Source: Paractinoplanes rishiriensis
GTDB taxonomy: Bacteria; Actinomycetota; Actinomycetes; Mycobacteriales; Micromonosporaceae
DNA length: 64,000 bases
Assembly (NCBI RefSeq): GCF_016862375.1
Contig: NZ_BOMV01000091.1
Coordinates: 1-64,000, forward strand
Direction: 5' to 3'
Both the position numbers and the translations under genes were made by a program. A model generated the notes under the pieces. It was not told where the DNA came from and made no database searches. It worked only from the letters and a program-made list of their open reading frames with translations. This document shows, in pieces, positions 50,555-58,322 of this stretch (position 1 is its first letter; the number at the start of each line of letters is the position of its first letter).

Positions 50555-51004
50555 TCACATCAGCTCGTCGAAGATCCGCATGGCGTTCTGCCAGTGCTGG
50601 GTCTGTGGGTTCTTCACCTCGGGGTCGATAACCTTCATGATCTTGGCCAGCGCCAGGCCCAGTCCCCCGACGATCTCGGGCAACCACGTTTCGGTTTCGC
50701 CGCTGGGCTGGCGATCCAGCGGCGGATACGTCGCCAGCCGGTCCAAAATCGGCTTCAGCTCGACGGCGTCGTCCATCTTTCGGAACTGGTGGATGTTTTC
50801 CTGGAACCCTTTGGTGATGGGCAGGTCGTGCGGCTCGATCAGATCCCGGCGGTTGGCCGACGCCGTGGCCTGTCCCATCAGCAGCAGGTCGTAGACCTTG
50901 TTCTCCACGAAATCGGAGAAACGTTTGAGGTCGTCCTTGTCGACGTCCAGTTCGCCGGCGAGCCGGAAGAACCGTTCGAACCGGGCGACTCCGAAGACGG
51001 GCAT
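50555..51004 (-). CDS. DUF1931 histone-fold protein
   Basis: 149 residues. Family markers: FERFFRLAGELDVDKDDLKR, FSDFVENKVYDLLLMGQATA, RRDLIEPHDLPITKGFQENI and HQFRKMD. DUF1931 proteins have two histone folds in one chain, so one molecule mimics a histone dimer. DNA binding has not been generally shown. It follows the PrsW gene by 16 bp and precedes the Cys-rich protein by 24 bp, so all three probably share a transcript. Confidence 0.85.
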   Translation of the reverse strand: MPVFGVARFERFFRLAGELDVDKDDLKRFSDFVENKVYDLLLMGQATASANRRDLIEPHDLPITKGFQENIHQFRKMDDAVELKPILDRLATYPPLDRQPSGETETWLPEIVGGLGLALAKIMKVIDPEVKNPQTQHWQNAMRIFDELM

Positions 51005-51019
51005 GCGAGTTGTCCCTTC

Positions 51020-51934
51020 TCAAATTCCGGTGCCGACCCGGTCCAGCCGGGCCGACCGGCGCCACAGGATGACCAGCCAGGCGATCCCGATGATCGAAAT
51101 GATCGCCAAGCCGACCCATTCCAGGAGAGAGAACACATTGACCTGCTCCGCGCTGGGCTCGACCAGCCAGCCTTGCGGCGACGGGCGCAGCTGCTCGCCC
51201 TCGGTCAGCAGCAAGGTCAGGTACAACGCGATGCCGTGCATCGAATTCCACAGACCATGCAGGATGGACACACCGAGATACGCCAGGATCAGCTTGCCGG
51301 TAAGGGCGAAACGGCCGTGCCGCGAAGTGGCGAACAGTATCCCGCCCAAGATGGCGGTCCAGAGGCCGTGTCCCACCGGCGCCAGCAGGCCCCGGATCAG
51401 CTCAGTCTGTACGAGCTGGATGATCGACAGGCCGTCGACGGTGAAGAGGGCGGTGAAGGCGTACCCGGCGGATTCGAAGGCGGCGAAGCCGAAACCGACG
51501 GCCGCGCCGAGAATCATTCCGTCACGCAGCGACCGGGTCTGCAGGTGACGGGTCAGGACCATCAGTGCGACGAGTTTCACCGCTTCCTCGATCAGCCCGA
51601 CGCCGAAGAACAACCACGGTGACGGGTGCAGCAGGTACGCCTCGAGCACCGATGCGCCGAGCACACCCAGGACGCCGCCGGTCAGGAACGTCGAGAACAC
51701 CAGACCCGCGGTCAGCTCGCCGGTCCCCCGGCGCTCGAACGCCCACGCGACGAACGTCACCGGCACGAGGAAACTGCCGAGCAGGACCAGGGTCGGGATC
51801 AGGTTGGGATTGCCGGTCAGAAAGACGACCACCACCGTGGCCACCCAGAGCGCGAGTCCAACGAGGAAGATACGCAGCCACATCCGGCGTGTCCGCCGCG
51901 GTACGCCCTCCCGGTCACGTACGACCTCGACCAC
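51020..51934 (-). CDS. PrsW-family intramembrane metalloprotease
   Basis: About 304 residues from the GTG at 51934 (6 nt after AGGAGG); a GTG at 51937 is equally in frame. About eight membrane segments and the PrsW motifs: GLIEEAVKLVALM (EExxK), GFGFAAFESAGYA (FxxxE), LLAPVGHGLWTAILG (HxxxT) and GVSILHGLWNSMHG (HxxxN). PrsW cleaves anti-sigma factors in Bacillus; no anti-sigma gene is visible here. The extended 14-bp-arm palindrome d ends about 120 bp upstream. Confidence 0.9.
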   Translation of the reverse strand: MVEVVRDREGVPRRTRRMWLRIFLVGLALWVATVVVVFLTGNPNLIPTLVLLGSFLVPVTFVAWAFERRGTGELTAGLVFSTFLTGGVLGVLGASVLEAYLLHPSPWLFFGVGLIEEAVKLVALMVLTRHLQTRSLRDGMILGAAVGFGFAAFESAGYAFTALFTVDGLSIIQLVQTELIRGLLAPVGHGLWTAILGGILFATSRHGRFALTGKLILAYLGVSILHGLWNSMHGIALYLTLLLTEGEQLRPSPQGWLVEPSAEQVNVFSLLEWVGLAIISIIGIAWLVILWRRSARLDRVGTGI

Positions 51935-52053
51935 CACGGACCTCCTGTCGGCTGCGAAATGTTCGTCGGACGACGCGCCACGCGGTCCCTCAGGGCCTGA
52001 GATCGCCTGGGACCCGCGCATCCGTTAGTTCAGCAATACCGTGTCCAGCTGAC

Positions 52054-52085
52054 GGCGTCGATTGGCATCATTGCCAATCGACGCC
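52054..52085. promoter_or_regulatory. Stress-island palindrome, site d (extended)
   Basis: The core GATTGGCATCATTGCCAATC (52060-52079) is extended by GGCGTC/GACGCC to 14-bp perfect arms around TCAT. It lies 126 bp before the PrsW start at 51934, almost the same distance as site a to dnaK (125 bp). No GGGTGAG-type partner is seen. Confidence 0.85.
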
Positions 52086-52107
52086 ACCCGCAACCGGTGC
52101 GCCGCGG

Positions 52108-52533
52108 TCACCACTCGTCGTCCTCGACCCCATCGATGAGCAGGGTGAGACCGATAGCGAGCATCCAGACGTCCTTGGCGATGCTCATGCCCTGCTGGGT
52201 TGGGCGCAGGCTGCCGGCCTCCCGCATTTCGGGGACGCGGAGGTACAGGCCGAGCAGACCAGCCGAGAAGGCCGTCAGCGCGGCGCCGGCCACTACGGCA
52301 GGTACGACGGGAAGAAGCAGCGCGGTCCCCAGCGCCAGTTCTCCGGCGCAGACCAGGCGGACGAATCGTTGCGGCGGTATTGAATGAAGGATCGGATAGG
52401 CCGTGGCCGCCATGCCGTGCAAAGCTGCCGCGGTCTCGTCGTCCGCCTGGCGCTTGGACAGGCCCGAGTTGACTATGAACACCCCGGTGGCAAAGCGCCC
52501 CGGGAGGTGCCGGAGCCGTACTCGTCGTGACAT
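52108..52533 (-). CDS. DoxX-like membrane protein
   Basis: 141 residues from the ATG at 52533 (Shine-Dalgarno AGGAG, 5 nt). DoxX fold with four membrane segments: FATGVFIVNSGLSKRQADD, FVRLVCAGELALGTALLLPV, VVAGAALTAFSAGLLGLYL and DVWMLAIGLTLLIDGVE. DoxX proteins accompany redox or thiosulfate systems. It is divergent from hsp20 copy 2, with palindrome e 51 bp upstream. Confidence 0.82.
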   Translation of the reverse strand: MSRRVRLRHLPGRFATGVFIVNSGLSKRQADDETAAALHGMAATAYPILHSIPPQRFVRLVCAGELALGTALLLPVVPAVVAGAALTAFSAGLLGLYLRVPEMREAGSLRPTQQGMSIAKDVWMLAIGLTLLIDGVEDDEW

Positions 52534-52583
52534 CTGCTCTCCTCGTCTCACCCTCTATCGCAGCAGCATCCCCACCCGGCGTC

Positions 52584-52603
52584 GATTGGCAGAACTGCCA
52601 GGT
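52584..52603. promoter_or_regulatory. Stress-island 20-bp palindrome, site e
   Basis: GATTGGCAGAACTGCCAGGT: the strong left half, GTCGATTGGCAGA, is intact; the right arm keeps TGCCA then diverges. Located between the divergent DoxX (51 bp) and hsp20 copy 2 (142 bp) starts. Confidence 0.75.
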
Positions 52604-52640
52604 TGAAGCCGCTCCGCGAGGAACTGCAGATCCCCTTCGT

Positions 52641-52659
52641 CTGGTGAGGCGGGCTCACC
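52641..52659. promoter_or_regulatory. 19-bp palindrome GGTGAG-N5-CTCACC, site e2
   Basis: GGTGAG (52642-52647), GCGGG, CTCACC (52653-52658), with six perfect pairs and one outer mismatch. It starts 57 bp after the start of palindrome e and ends 86 bp before the hsp20 start. The following CCGG and GATGA also resemble the flank of the hsp20 copy 1 site. Confidence 0.75.
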
Positions 52660-52744
52660 CCGGCCGTGCCGATGATGGTGGAGATCCGGTAATCAGTGCG
52701 GCCTTACCACTCGGAAGGGCGCGCTCGGATAGAAGGGACCGACC

Positions 52745-53227
52745 GTGACCATCACGCATCCACGCCGATATCGGCAGTTCTCCACGCCCGCCCGCCGCGA
52801 GGACCCGGTAGCCGAGATCGAACAGCTTCAGGACCAGATGGGTCAGATCATCAGCAGCTTCTTCCGCGACCCGGTAGGCGTTCTCGGCTCTCAGCATCCG
52901 CCGGTGTGGATTCCACCGGCGGACATCGAAGAGACCGATGACTCGTATGTGCTCGAGCTTGACCTCCCCGGAGTCAACCGCGACGACGTCAACATCGAGC
53001 TGCGTGACAACGAGTTGCGGATCACCGGCGAGCTCAAGGAGAAGGACCGCACGGGAGTGCTGCGCCGTCAGACACGGCGGATCGGGCAGTTCGAATTCAC
53101 GGCGACACTGCCCGGAGACATCGACCCGGACAAGGTCGAGGCGTCCCTGCACGACGGCGTCCTGACGGTACGGCTGGGCAAGGCCGCCGCGAGCCGGCCC
53201 CGGCAGATCGAGGTCAAGGAGACCTGA
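52745..53227 (+). CDS. Hsp20 small heat-shock protein (copy 2)
   Basis: 160 residues from the GTG at 52745. Alpha-crystallin core ELDLPGVNRDDVNIELRDNE and VEASLHDGVLTVRLGKA, N-terminal EIEQLQDQMGQIISSFFRD. Same layout and start context (GTGACCATC) as copy 1. Its promoter region has both the 20-bp and 19-bp palindromes. Confidence 0.94.
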   Translation: MTITHPRRYRQFSTPARREDPVAEIEQLQDQMGQIISSFFRDPVGVLGSQHPPVWIPPADIEETDDSYVLELDLPGVNRDDVNIELRDNELRITGELKEKDRTGVLRRQTRRIGQFEFTATLPGDIDPDKVEASLHDGVLTVRLGKAAASRPRQIEVKET

Positions 53228-53232
53228 GTACG

Positions 53233-53248
53233 ACCCGCCATCGGGCGG
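53233..53248 (+). terminator. Short GC hairpin after hsp20 copy 2
   Basis: CCCGCC (53233-53238) pairs with GGCGGG (53243-53248), loop ATCG, 6 bp after the stop codon. No T tract; weak terminator or mRNA end. Confidence 0.5.
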
Positions 53249-53288
53249 GCAGATCGCGGCGGACTTCGACACGCGCGGGAGGCCGTGG

Positions 53289-53339
53289 GCGCAGGTCGGG
53301 CGAGCCGGCGGGCGTCGGCGCGTGCACCTGCGCCGCCCG
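53289..53339 (-). pseudogene. 51-bp duplicate fragment of the Gfo/Idh oxidoreductase gene
   Basis: Identical to 45344-45394 except for two adjacent bases. On the minus strand it encodes RAAQVHAPTPAGSPDLR, the second helix/strand of the Rossmann fold of the Gfo/Idh gene. No flanking coding sequence survives. It indicates a lost paralog or a copied segment. Confidence 0.75.
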
Positions 53340-53457
53340 TCGGCGAAACCGCCCATTTCAGGTGACCCGTTCTCGCCCGCCCCGAGACGACGATGTCGAT
53401 TGCGGGTCCGTCCGAAGAGGCTCGGTTCCGCCCCACCCGCGACGCGGAGGAGATCTA

Positions 53458-54912
53458 GTGTTCGATCCGCTGGACCACTCTGGGATCCCGGTCGACCACC
53501 ATGGCCGGCACTGGCATGAGCTCGACGTCGAACCGATCGACACCCGCGCGACCGACCCGTCCACTCTCCGCCGGATCAGCATGGTGGCGGCCGTCGAGGC
53601 GAATGCCGAGCACTTCGACCGGCAGTTCGCCAACCGCGTCCAGGACGTCGACGCACGCCGGTCGCTGGGCAGTCTGGGCGCCGCGACCGCCCAGCGGCGG
53701 CAGCACATAGCCGGGGTACGGCCATCGACGCACAGCGCAGCGGAGGACGCGATCGATCGTGAACAGGCGGCGTTCGAGATGGCCGGCTGGGCGGCCCGCA
53801 ACGAGCCCGAGCCGGACCGGTCGTCCGCCTACCGGCAGCAGGCGTGGCAGCACCTGGAACGCCTGCGCCGCTACGCCGAGTTCGGCGGCCGCGCACGTCT
53901 CCCGTGGGCCAGTCAAATCGCCGACGAGGTGGACAGACTGTGGCCCCCGCAGCTCACCACGCCTGATCGCGGCCGGACACCCTCTGCGCCGGCGGCGCAA
54001 CCGTTGTCCCTGCTGCACGACTGGATGGTGCAGGGGGCCAACCGGTGGGCAGCCAGGCATCGGCCTCGACCCTGGCAGGGAGGCTGGGAAGCACTGGTCG
54101 TCCAGGAGTCGGCGGGTTGTTACCTTTACTACGCGTTCATGGTCGAGGAGGACGACCGGCGGTTCAGGCCGATGTGGGAACTCCATCTACACATGCAGCT
54201 GGCATATTTGCAGACGGCTTCGAACATGCTACGGCGCTATTCCGCCCGTGACGCACACGAGGTGATAGGCGAAGGCCTGCCCGAGCCGGTGACCCTGCGA
54301 ACCGACCGGACGTCAGCCTGGATTCACAACCCGGACCGGCAGGAACGCGCCCGCTCTGCCCGCCGGTCCCGTGGACGGACGCGGCCGGACCGTGGGCAGG
54401 ACGTGCTGGAGCTGCTAACCGCGCACCACGCTCGGACGAACCGGATGTTCGACAGTGCCGCCAGGTCAACCGGAGACGACGCGCGCATGGCGTTCGGCGA
54501 GTTGGCGCAGCTGATCGCAGTGCACGAGATCGCCGAGGAGCGGATAATCCACCCGCTGATCCGGCGATTGCGCCCGGACGACCACCTGGCCGACCGTCTC
54601 GTCGACGAGGAGAGCCGGATCAGCGACGCACTGTCCGACGCCGTACGCGCCGCCGCCCACGGCCATCTCGACGACACGCTCGGCGGGCTGCGCGACATGG
54701 TGACCACCCACTCCCGCGGTGAGGAACACGACGAGTTTCCGCAGCTTCGCAGAACCGTGCCGCTCCACGAGCGCAGGGAGATGGGCCGGGCGGTCCGCGC
54801 GGCCGAGGCGGCGGCCGCCGAGGCAGGTCCCCGGGATCCGGCGTGGGCCGAGCCGCGGGCCTTGGCACAAACGGCGGACCGCGTCCGTGACGCGCTCGCC
54901 GGCTTCTCCTGA
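53458..54912 (+). CDS. Two-domain protein with C-terminal hemerythrin HHE domain
   Basis: 484 residues from the GTG at 53458 (Shine-Dalgarno GGAGGAG). Residues 1 to about 300 form a helical domain I do not recognise, with Trp/Tyr-rich segments such as GGWEALVVQESAGCYLYYAF and FRPMWELHLHMQLAYLQTAS. The C-terminal part (about 315-430) is a hemerythrin domain: ELLTAHHARTNRMFD, AVHEIAEERIIHPLIRR and MVTTHSRGEEHDEFPQLRR supply the His/Glu diiron ligands. Hemerythrins sense or scavenge O2, NO or peroxide. The large N-terminal helical domain, with its own conserved-looking E/H pairs, is unusual. Confidence 0.78.
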   Translation: MFDPLDHSGIPVDHHGRHWHELDVEPIDTRATDPSTLRRISMVAAVEANAEHFDRQFANRVQDVDARRSLGSLGAATAQRRQHIAGVRPSTHSAAEDAIDREQAAFEMAGWAARNEPEPDRSSAYRQQAWQHLERLRRYAEFGGRARLPWASQIADEVDRLWPPQLTTPDRGRTPSAPAAQPLSLLHDWMVQGANRWAARHRPRPWQGGWEALVVQESAGCYLYYAFMVEEDDRRFRPMWELHLHMQLAYLQTASNMLRRYSARDAHEVIGEGLPEPVTLRTDRTSAWIHNPDRQERARSARRSRGRTRPDRGQDVLELLTAHHARTNRMFDSAARSTGDDARMAFGELAQLIAVHEIAEERIIHPLIRRLRPDDHLADRLVDEESRISDALSDAVRAAAHGHLDDTLGGLRDMVTTHSRGEEHDEFPQLRRTVPLHERREMGRAVRAAEAAAAEAGPRDPAWAEPRALAQTADRVRDALAGFS

Positions 54913-54940
54913 CAAGCTGGCGCGCTTCTACCCCTGCGGC

Positions 54941-54959
54941 GGGTGAGCCGCATTCATCA
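54941..54959. promoter_or_regulatory. Partial GGGTGAG-type element upstream of the BON gene
   Basis: GGGTGAG (54941-54947), CCGCA, TTCATCA: the left arm is perfect and the right arm matches 4 of 7. It ends 91 bp before the BON gene start, close to the 86 bp seen for hsp20 copy 2. Confidence 0.4.
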
Positions 54960-55049
54960 GATCCGGGCCAAGGGTCGAAACGGGCCGTCGCCTGACCGCG
55001 GCACGAGCAGGCCCGCACAGTTAACGATCGAGAAGTCCTGGAGGACCGC

Positions 55050-55727
55050 GTGGCCAGCACAGCAACTACCCAGACCGATGAGGACATCCAGCGTGCCGTA
55101 CTTCGCGAGCTGCAATGGGACGCCGAGGTCGCGCCGAACGAGATCGGCGTAGCCGTGCGGAGAGGGGTGACGACGCTGACCGGCCGGGTGGACACGTTCA
55201 GCAAGAAGTGGGCCGCCGAACGCGCGGCGCTTCGTATTCGCGGGGTCAAGGCCGTCGTCAACAACATCGAGGTACGCCTGGCGCCCAGCGACGAGCAGAC
55301 CGACGTCGACCTCGCCCAATCCGTCGCGCGGGCGCTCGAGATGGACTCACTCGTACCCGATGAAATGGTGAAGGCCTCGGTGTCCGGCGGCTGGGTCACC
55401 CTGCGCGGCGAGATGGACTGGGACTACCAGCGGCGCGAGGCGGAACGGGTGGTCCGGAACCTCAGCGGCGTCAAGGGGATCAGCAACCTCATCACCGTGC
55501 GGCCCCGTACCGGCCCGTCGCCCGATGATCTCAAGAAGAGGATCGAGGACGCCCTGGTGCGGACGGCGGAAACGGACGCGAAACGGATCGACGTCGCCAC
55601 CCACGGCAGCAAGGTGATCCTGACCGGGAGCGTACGTTCGTGGGCCGAGCGCCGCGAAGCCGAGCGCGTCGCATGGTCGGCGCCCGGTGTCACGGAGGTG
55701 GAGAACCTGATCTCGATCAACGCATGA
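55050..55727 (+). CDS. Triple BON-domain protein
   Basis: 225 residues from the GTG at 55050 (GGAGG, 5 nt). Three BON repeats: DIQRAVLRELQWDAEVAPNE (about 12-78), DVDLAQSVARALEMDSLVPD (about 88-150) and DDLKKRIEDALVRTAETDAK (about 157-225). Each ends in a VKGVxNLIxV-like strand (for example VKAVVNNIEVRL). No signal peptide, so cytoplasmic. BON domains bind membranes or other hydrophobic surfaces. A fragment of a related gene lies at 41660. Confidence 0.92.
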   Translation: MASTATTQTDEDIQRAVLRELQWDAEVAPNEIGVAVRRGVTTLTGRVDTFSKKWAAERAALRIRGVKAVVNNIEVRLAPSDEQTDVDLAQSVARALEMDSLVPDEMVKASVSGGWVTLRGEMDWDYQRREAERVVRNLSGVKGISNLITVRPRTGPSPDDLKKRIEDALVRTAETDAKRIDVATHGSKVILTGSVRSWAERREAERVAWSAPGVTEVENLISINA

Positions 55728-55747
55728 AACGTGATCCATAAGTCCGC

Positions 55748-55779
55748 CCGTACCCGGCCGCTGCGGCGGCCGGGTACGG
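55748..55779. terminator. Bidirectional terminator between the BON gene and the alcohol dehydrogenase
   Basis: 14-bp perfect arms CCGTACCCGGCCGC (55748-55761) and GCGGCCGGGTACGG (55766-55779), TGCG loop. It lies between convergent stops at 55727 and 55786. Confidence 0.88.
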
Positions 55780-55785
55780 CGGCGG

Positions 55786-56961
55786 TCAAGGTTTGAGGAC
55801 GACCTTTTCGCAATTGTCCTGCTTGTTCTTGAAGATTTCGAAGCCGCGTTCTGCTTCGTCCAGTGGCAGGGTGTGGGTGATGATCCGGGTCGGATCGATC
55901 TCTGCGCGTTCGATGCGCTGCAGCAGGGGCTTCATGTAGCGCTGGACGTGGCACTGTCCGGTGCGCAGGGTCAGGGACCGGTTCATCCAGGCGCCGGCGG
56001 GGAATTTGTCGAGGAATCCTCCGTATACGCCGATGACCGAGACCACGCCGCCGCTACGGCAGGACATGATCGCCTGGCGCAGCGCGTGTGGGCGTTCGGT
56101 CTCGGAGCGTACGGCTTGCTTGATCCGGTCGTAGGCGGCGATGTGCGCGCTGCCGTGGGTGGCTTCCATGCCGACCGCGTCGATGCATTTGTCCGGTCCG
56201 CGTCCGCCGGTCAGTTCCAGCAGCTTCGACCGCACGTCGACGTCGTCGAAGTTCACCGGGATGTGGCCGGCCCGTTCGGCCATCTGCAGCCGGTACGGTT
56301 CCTTGTCGATGGCGATGACTTTCGCGGCGCCGAGTACCCGGGCGCTGTCCATGGCGAACTGGCCGACCGGGCCGGCGCCCCACACCGCTACCACGTCGCT
56401 GGGCGTGATGTCGCACATCTCGGCGCCCATGTAGCCGGTGGGCAGGATGTCGGACAGGAACAGCACCTGCTCGTCGGTCAGGTCGGATTCGATCTTCAGC
56501 GGGCCGACGTCGGCGAACGGCACCCGCGCGTACTGCGCCTGACCGCCGGCGAAACCACCGGTCAGATGCGAATAGCCGAAGATCCCGGCGAGCGGGTGAC
56601 CGAACATCTTCTCCGCGATACCCGCGTTGGGGTTGGTGTTCTCGCAACACGAATACAGCTCGGCGGCGCAGGCGGCACACGCGCCGCAGGCGATCGGGAA
56701 CGGTACGACCACCCGGTCACCGACCCGCAGCTTGTCCGCCGGCACCCCGGATCCGACCTCGATCACCTCACCCATGAACTCGTGACCCATGACGTCGCCG
56801 TCCTGCATCGTGGGTACGTACCCGTCGACCAGGTGCAGGTCCGAACCGCAGATCGCGGTCGAAGTGATCCGCACGATCGCATCGCGGCTGTTGAGGATCC
56901 TCGGGTCCGGCACGTCACGGACCTCGACCTTGTTACGCCCGGCCCAGGTGTTCGCCCTCAT
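55786..56961 (-). CDS. Zinc-dependent alcohol/formaldehyde dehydrogenase family protein
   Basis: 391 residues. MDR fold: catalytic zinc ligands in STAICGSDLHLVDGY and GDVMGHEFMGEVIEVG; structural zinc Cys cluster PIACGACAACAAELYSCCEN; NAD site VVAVWGAGPVGQFAMDSARV. The long insertion and DPTRIITHTLPLDEAERGF are typical of glutathione-independent formaldehyde dehydrogenase-like MDRs. Overlaps the SRPBCC gene by 4 nt. Likely detoxifies aldehydes. Confidence 0.9.
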   Translation of the reverse strand: MRANTWAGRNKVEVRDVPDPRILNSRDAIVRITSTAICGSDLHLVDGYVPTMQDGDVMGHEFMGEVIEVGSGVPADKLRVGDRVVVPFPIACGACAACAAELYSCCENTNPNAGIAEKMFGHPLAGIFGYSHLTGGFAGGQAQYARVPFADVGPLKIESDLTDEQVLFLSDILPTGYMGAEMCDITPSDVVAVWGAGPVGQFAMDSARVLGAAKVIAIDKEPYRLQMAERAGHIPVNFDDVDVRSKLLELTGGRGPDKCIDAVGMEATHGSAHIAAYDRIKQAVRSETERPHALRQAIMSCRSGGVVSVIGVYGGFLDKFPAGAWMNRSLTLRTGQCHVQRYMKPLLQRIERAEIDPTRIITHTLPLDEAERGFEIFKNKQDNCEKVVLKP

Positions 56962-57500
56962 GCGTCCGCCCCTTTCTCGAGCTCGGCGTCGGACAGCGGC
57001 TGCGCGGGACGCTGCGGGAACTCCTTACGGGCCCGTTTACCCCACGGGGCGCCGTCGGACCGGACCACCTCGCCGGTCTCCAGCACCTGCTTGAGCCGGC
57101 GCAGGTCATCGTCGAGCTGCTGATGCGGTTCCTCGCCGAAGTACTTCGCGACCGCCTTACCGACCGCGCCGCCCGGAATGTCGTACACCAACACGACATA
57201 CACCTCGGTGCTGACCCCGTCCGGGGCGGGCACGAACCGGATCGTTCCGGCGTTGGGCACCTCGGCGTTCCCGGTCGAGCGCCACGCGATCTTCTGGCCG
57301 GGCGCCTCGTCGGTGATCTCGGCGTCCCACTCGACGTCCTTGCCGAACGGGGCGGCGGCCACCCAGTGGCTCGTGCGGTCACCGGTGGCGCGGACCTGTT
57401 CGAGATGCGCCATGAAGGTCGGCAGGTTCGCCAGATCGCGCCAGAACGCGTACACCTCCGACGCGGGTTTGCGGATGGTTGTCGTAGCCGTCAAATCCAT
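56958..57500 (-). CDS. SRPBCC (START/Bet v1-like) domain protein
   Basis: 180 residues from the ATG at 57500 (Shine-Dalgarno GAGGAGG). SRPBCC fold: TATTTIRKPASEVYAFWRDL, FMAHLEQVRATGDRTSHWVA, VEWDAEITDEAPGQKIAWRS and TEVYVVLVYDIPGGAVGKAV. These hydrophobic-pocket proteins often precede such dehydrogenases in actinobacterial stress clusters. Co-transcribed with the dehydrogenase. Confidence 0.88.
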   Translation of the reverse strand: MDLTATTTIRKPASEVYAFWRDLANLPTFMAHLEQVRATGDRTSHWVAAAPFGKDVEWDAEITDEAPGQKIAWRSTGNAEVPNAGTIRFVPAPDGVSTEVYVVLVYDIPGGAVGKAVAKYFGEEPHQQLDDDLRRLKQVLETGEVVRSDGAPWGKRARKEFPQRPAQPLSDAELEKGADA

Positions 57501-57772
57501 GGATCCTCCTCTGCGGGCGGAGCTGCTCCGGTGAACGCTGATGGCTTGCACGGCGGCAGTCCGGCGACGTGGATCAGTTCCCGGATTCCGACCAGCGGCA
57601 CCACAGTCCGGGATGTACGGGAGTCCTCCACGCCGCGGATCCGGCGCACCGTATCGGGCGCCGCCAGCTGCGCCACGCCCAAACCGAGGCTCATCCACCC
57701 GAGTTCCCGGCCTCGCCGCTGCACCTGGTCCTGCCGTGCTTGCACTTGCTCCCGGGATGCCAGTTGCGTCAC
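57491..57772 (-). CDS. Truncated membrane-associated partner of SRPBCC proteins (possible pseudogene)
   Basis: 93 residues from the GTG at 57772. WMSLGLGVAQLAAPDTVRRI followed by RGVEDSRTSRTVVPLVGIRE matches the N-terminus of larger actinobacterial cyclase/dehydrase-type proteins. Those normally continue into several membrane helices and then an SRPBCC domain. Here the similarity stops after IHVAGL, and the tail overlaps the SRPBCC gene by 10 nt in another frame. A deletion or frameshift that split one gene in two is likely. Confidence 0.5.
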   Translation of the reverse strand: MTQLASREQVQARQDQVQRRGRELGWMSLGLGVAQLAAPDTVRRIRGVEDSRTSRTVVPLVGIRELIHVAGLPPCKPSAFTGAAPPAEEDPWI

Positions 57773-58322
57773 GGCAGCCTCCGTAATCCCATCGGCACCC
57801 CTGTCCCACGTCCCGATGCGGTGTGACCCGGGGCGCGCCTGATTTCATCCGGCTACCCACCGCGATGTCACCGAAACTGGCAAGCGGTCACTACGGTCAG
57901 TTTCGGCCACCTGCTCCGTGGCCGACCGACAGCACCTGAACGCGCACCACCAGACGCGGCCGCCAGAGCCGACGAGGACGAGCGATGCGGCTGGCCACCT
58001 TCCTGCTCCACCCTCGGACGGCTGTTCTTGCGCGGTCGGGCCGCATTCCCCGAGATACGCACCGCGAAGGTCACGCTCGCCGCCGTATTGGCGTAAGTCA
58101 CCGCCGCTCTGCTGGACACCGCACGCTGTGCCGCGAGATCTTCGACCGGACCTTCTACCTGCCGCCAGGACTCGAGGAGGAGGCATATCCCGCAGCCGGC
58201 TGCCAGCGGCCCCGAAGCCGACCAGGAATGATCCGGCAGGTTTGCGGGACGACTCGACCCCGCCGTCTGATTTCGTTCGCGGATCGGCGTCATCCCACCG
58301 CAGAACTGGCACCGCGAGAGAG
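57773..58322. other. 550-bp region without a supported gene
   Basis: Several overlapping frames are open on both strands, but none has recognisable domains or a convincing start. A GGTGGGTAGCCGGATGA stretch (minus strand, about 57843-57860) loosely recalls the GGGTGAG elements. Otherwise nothing distinctive. Confidence 0.5.
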
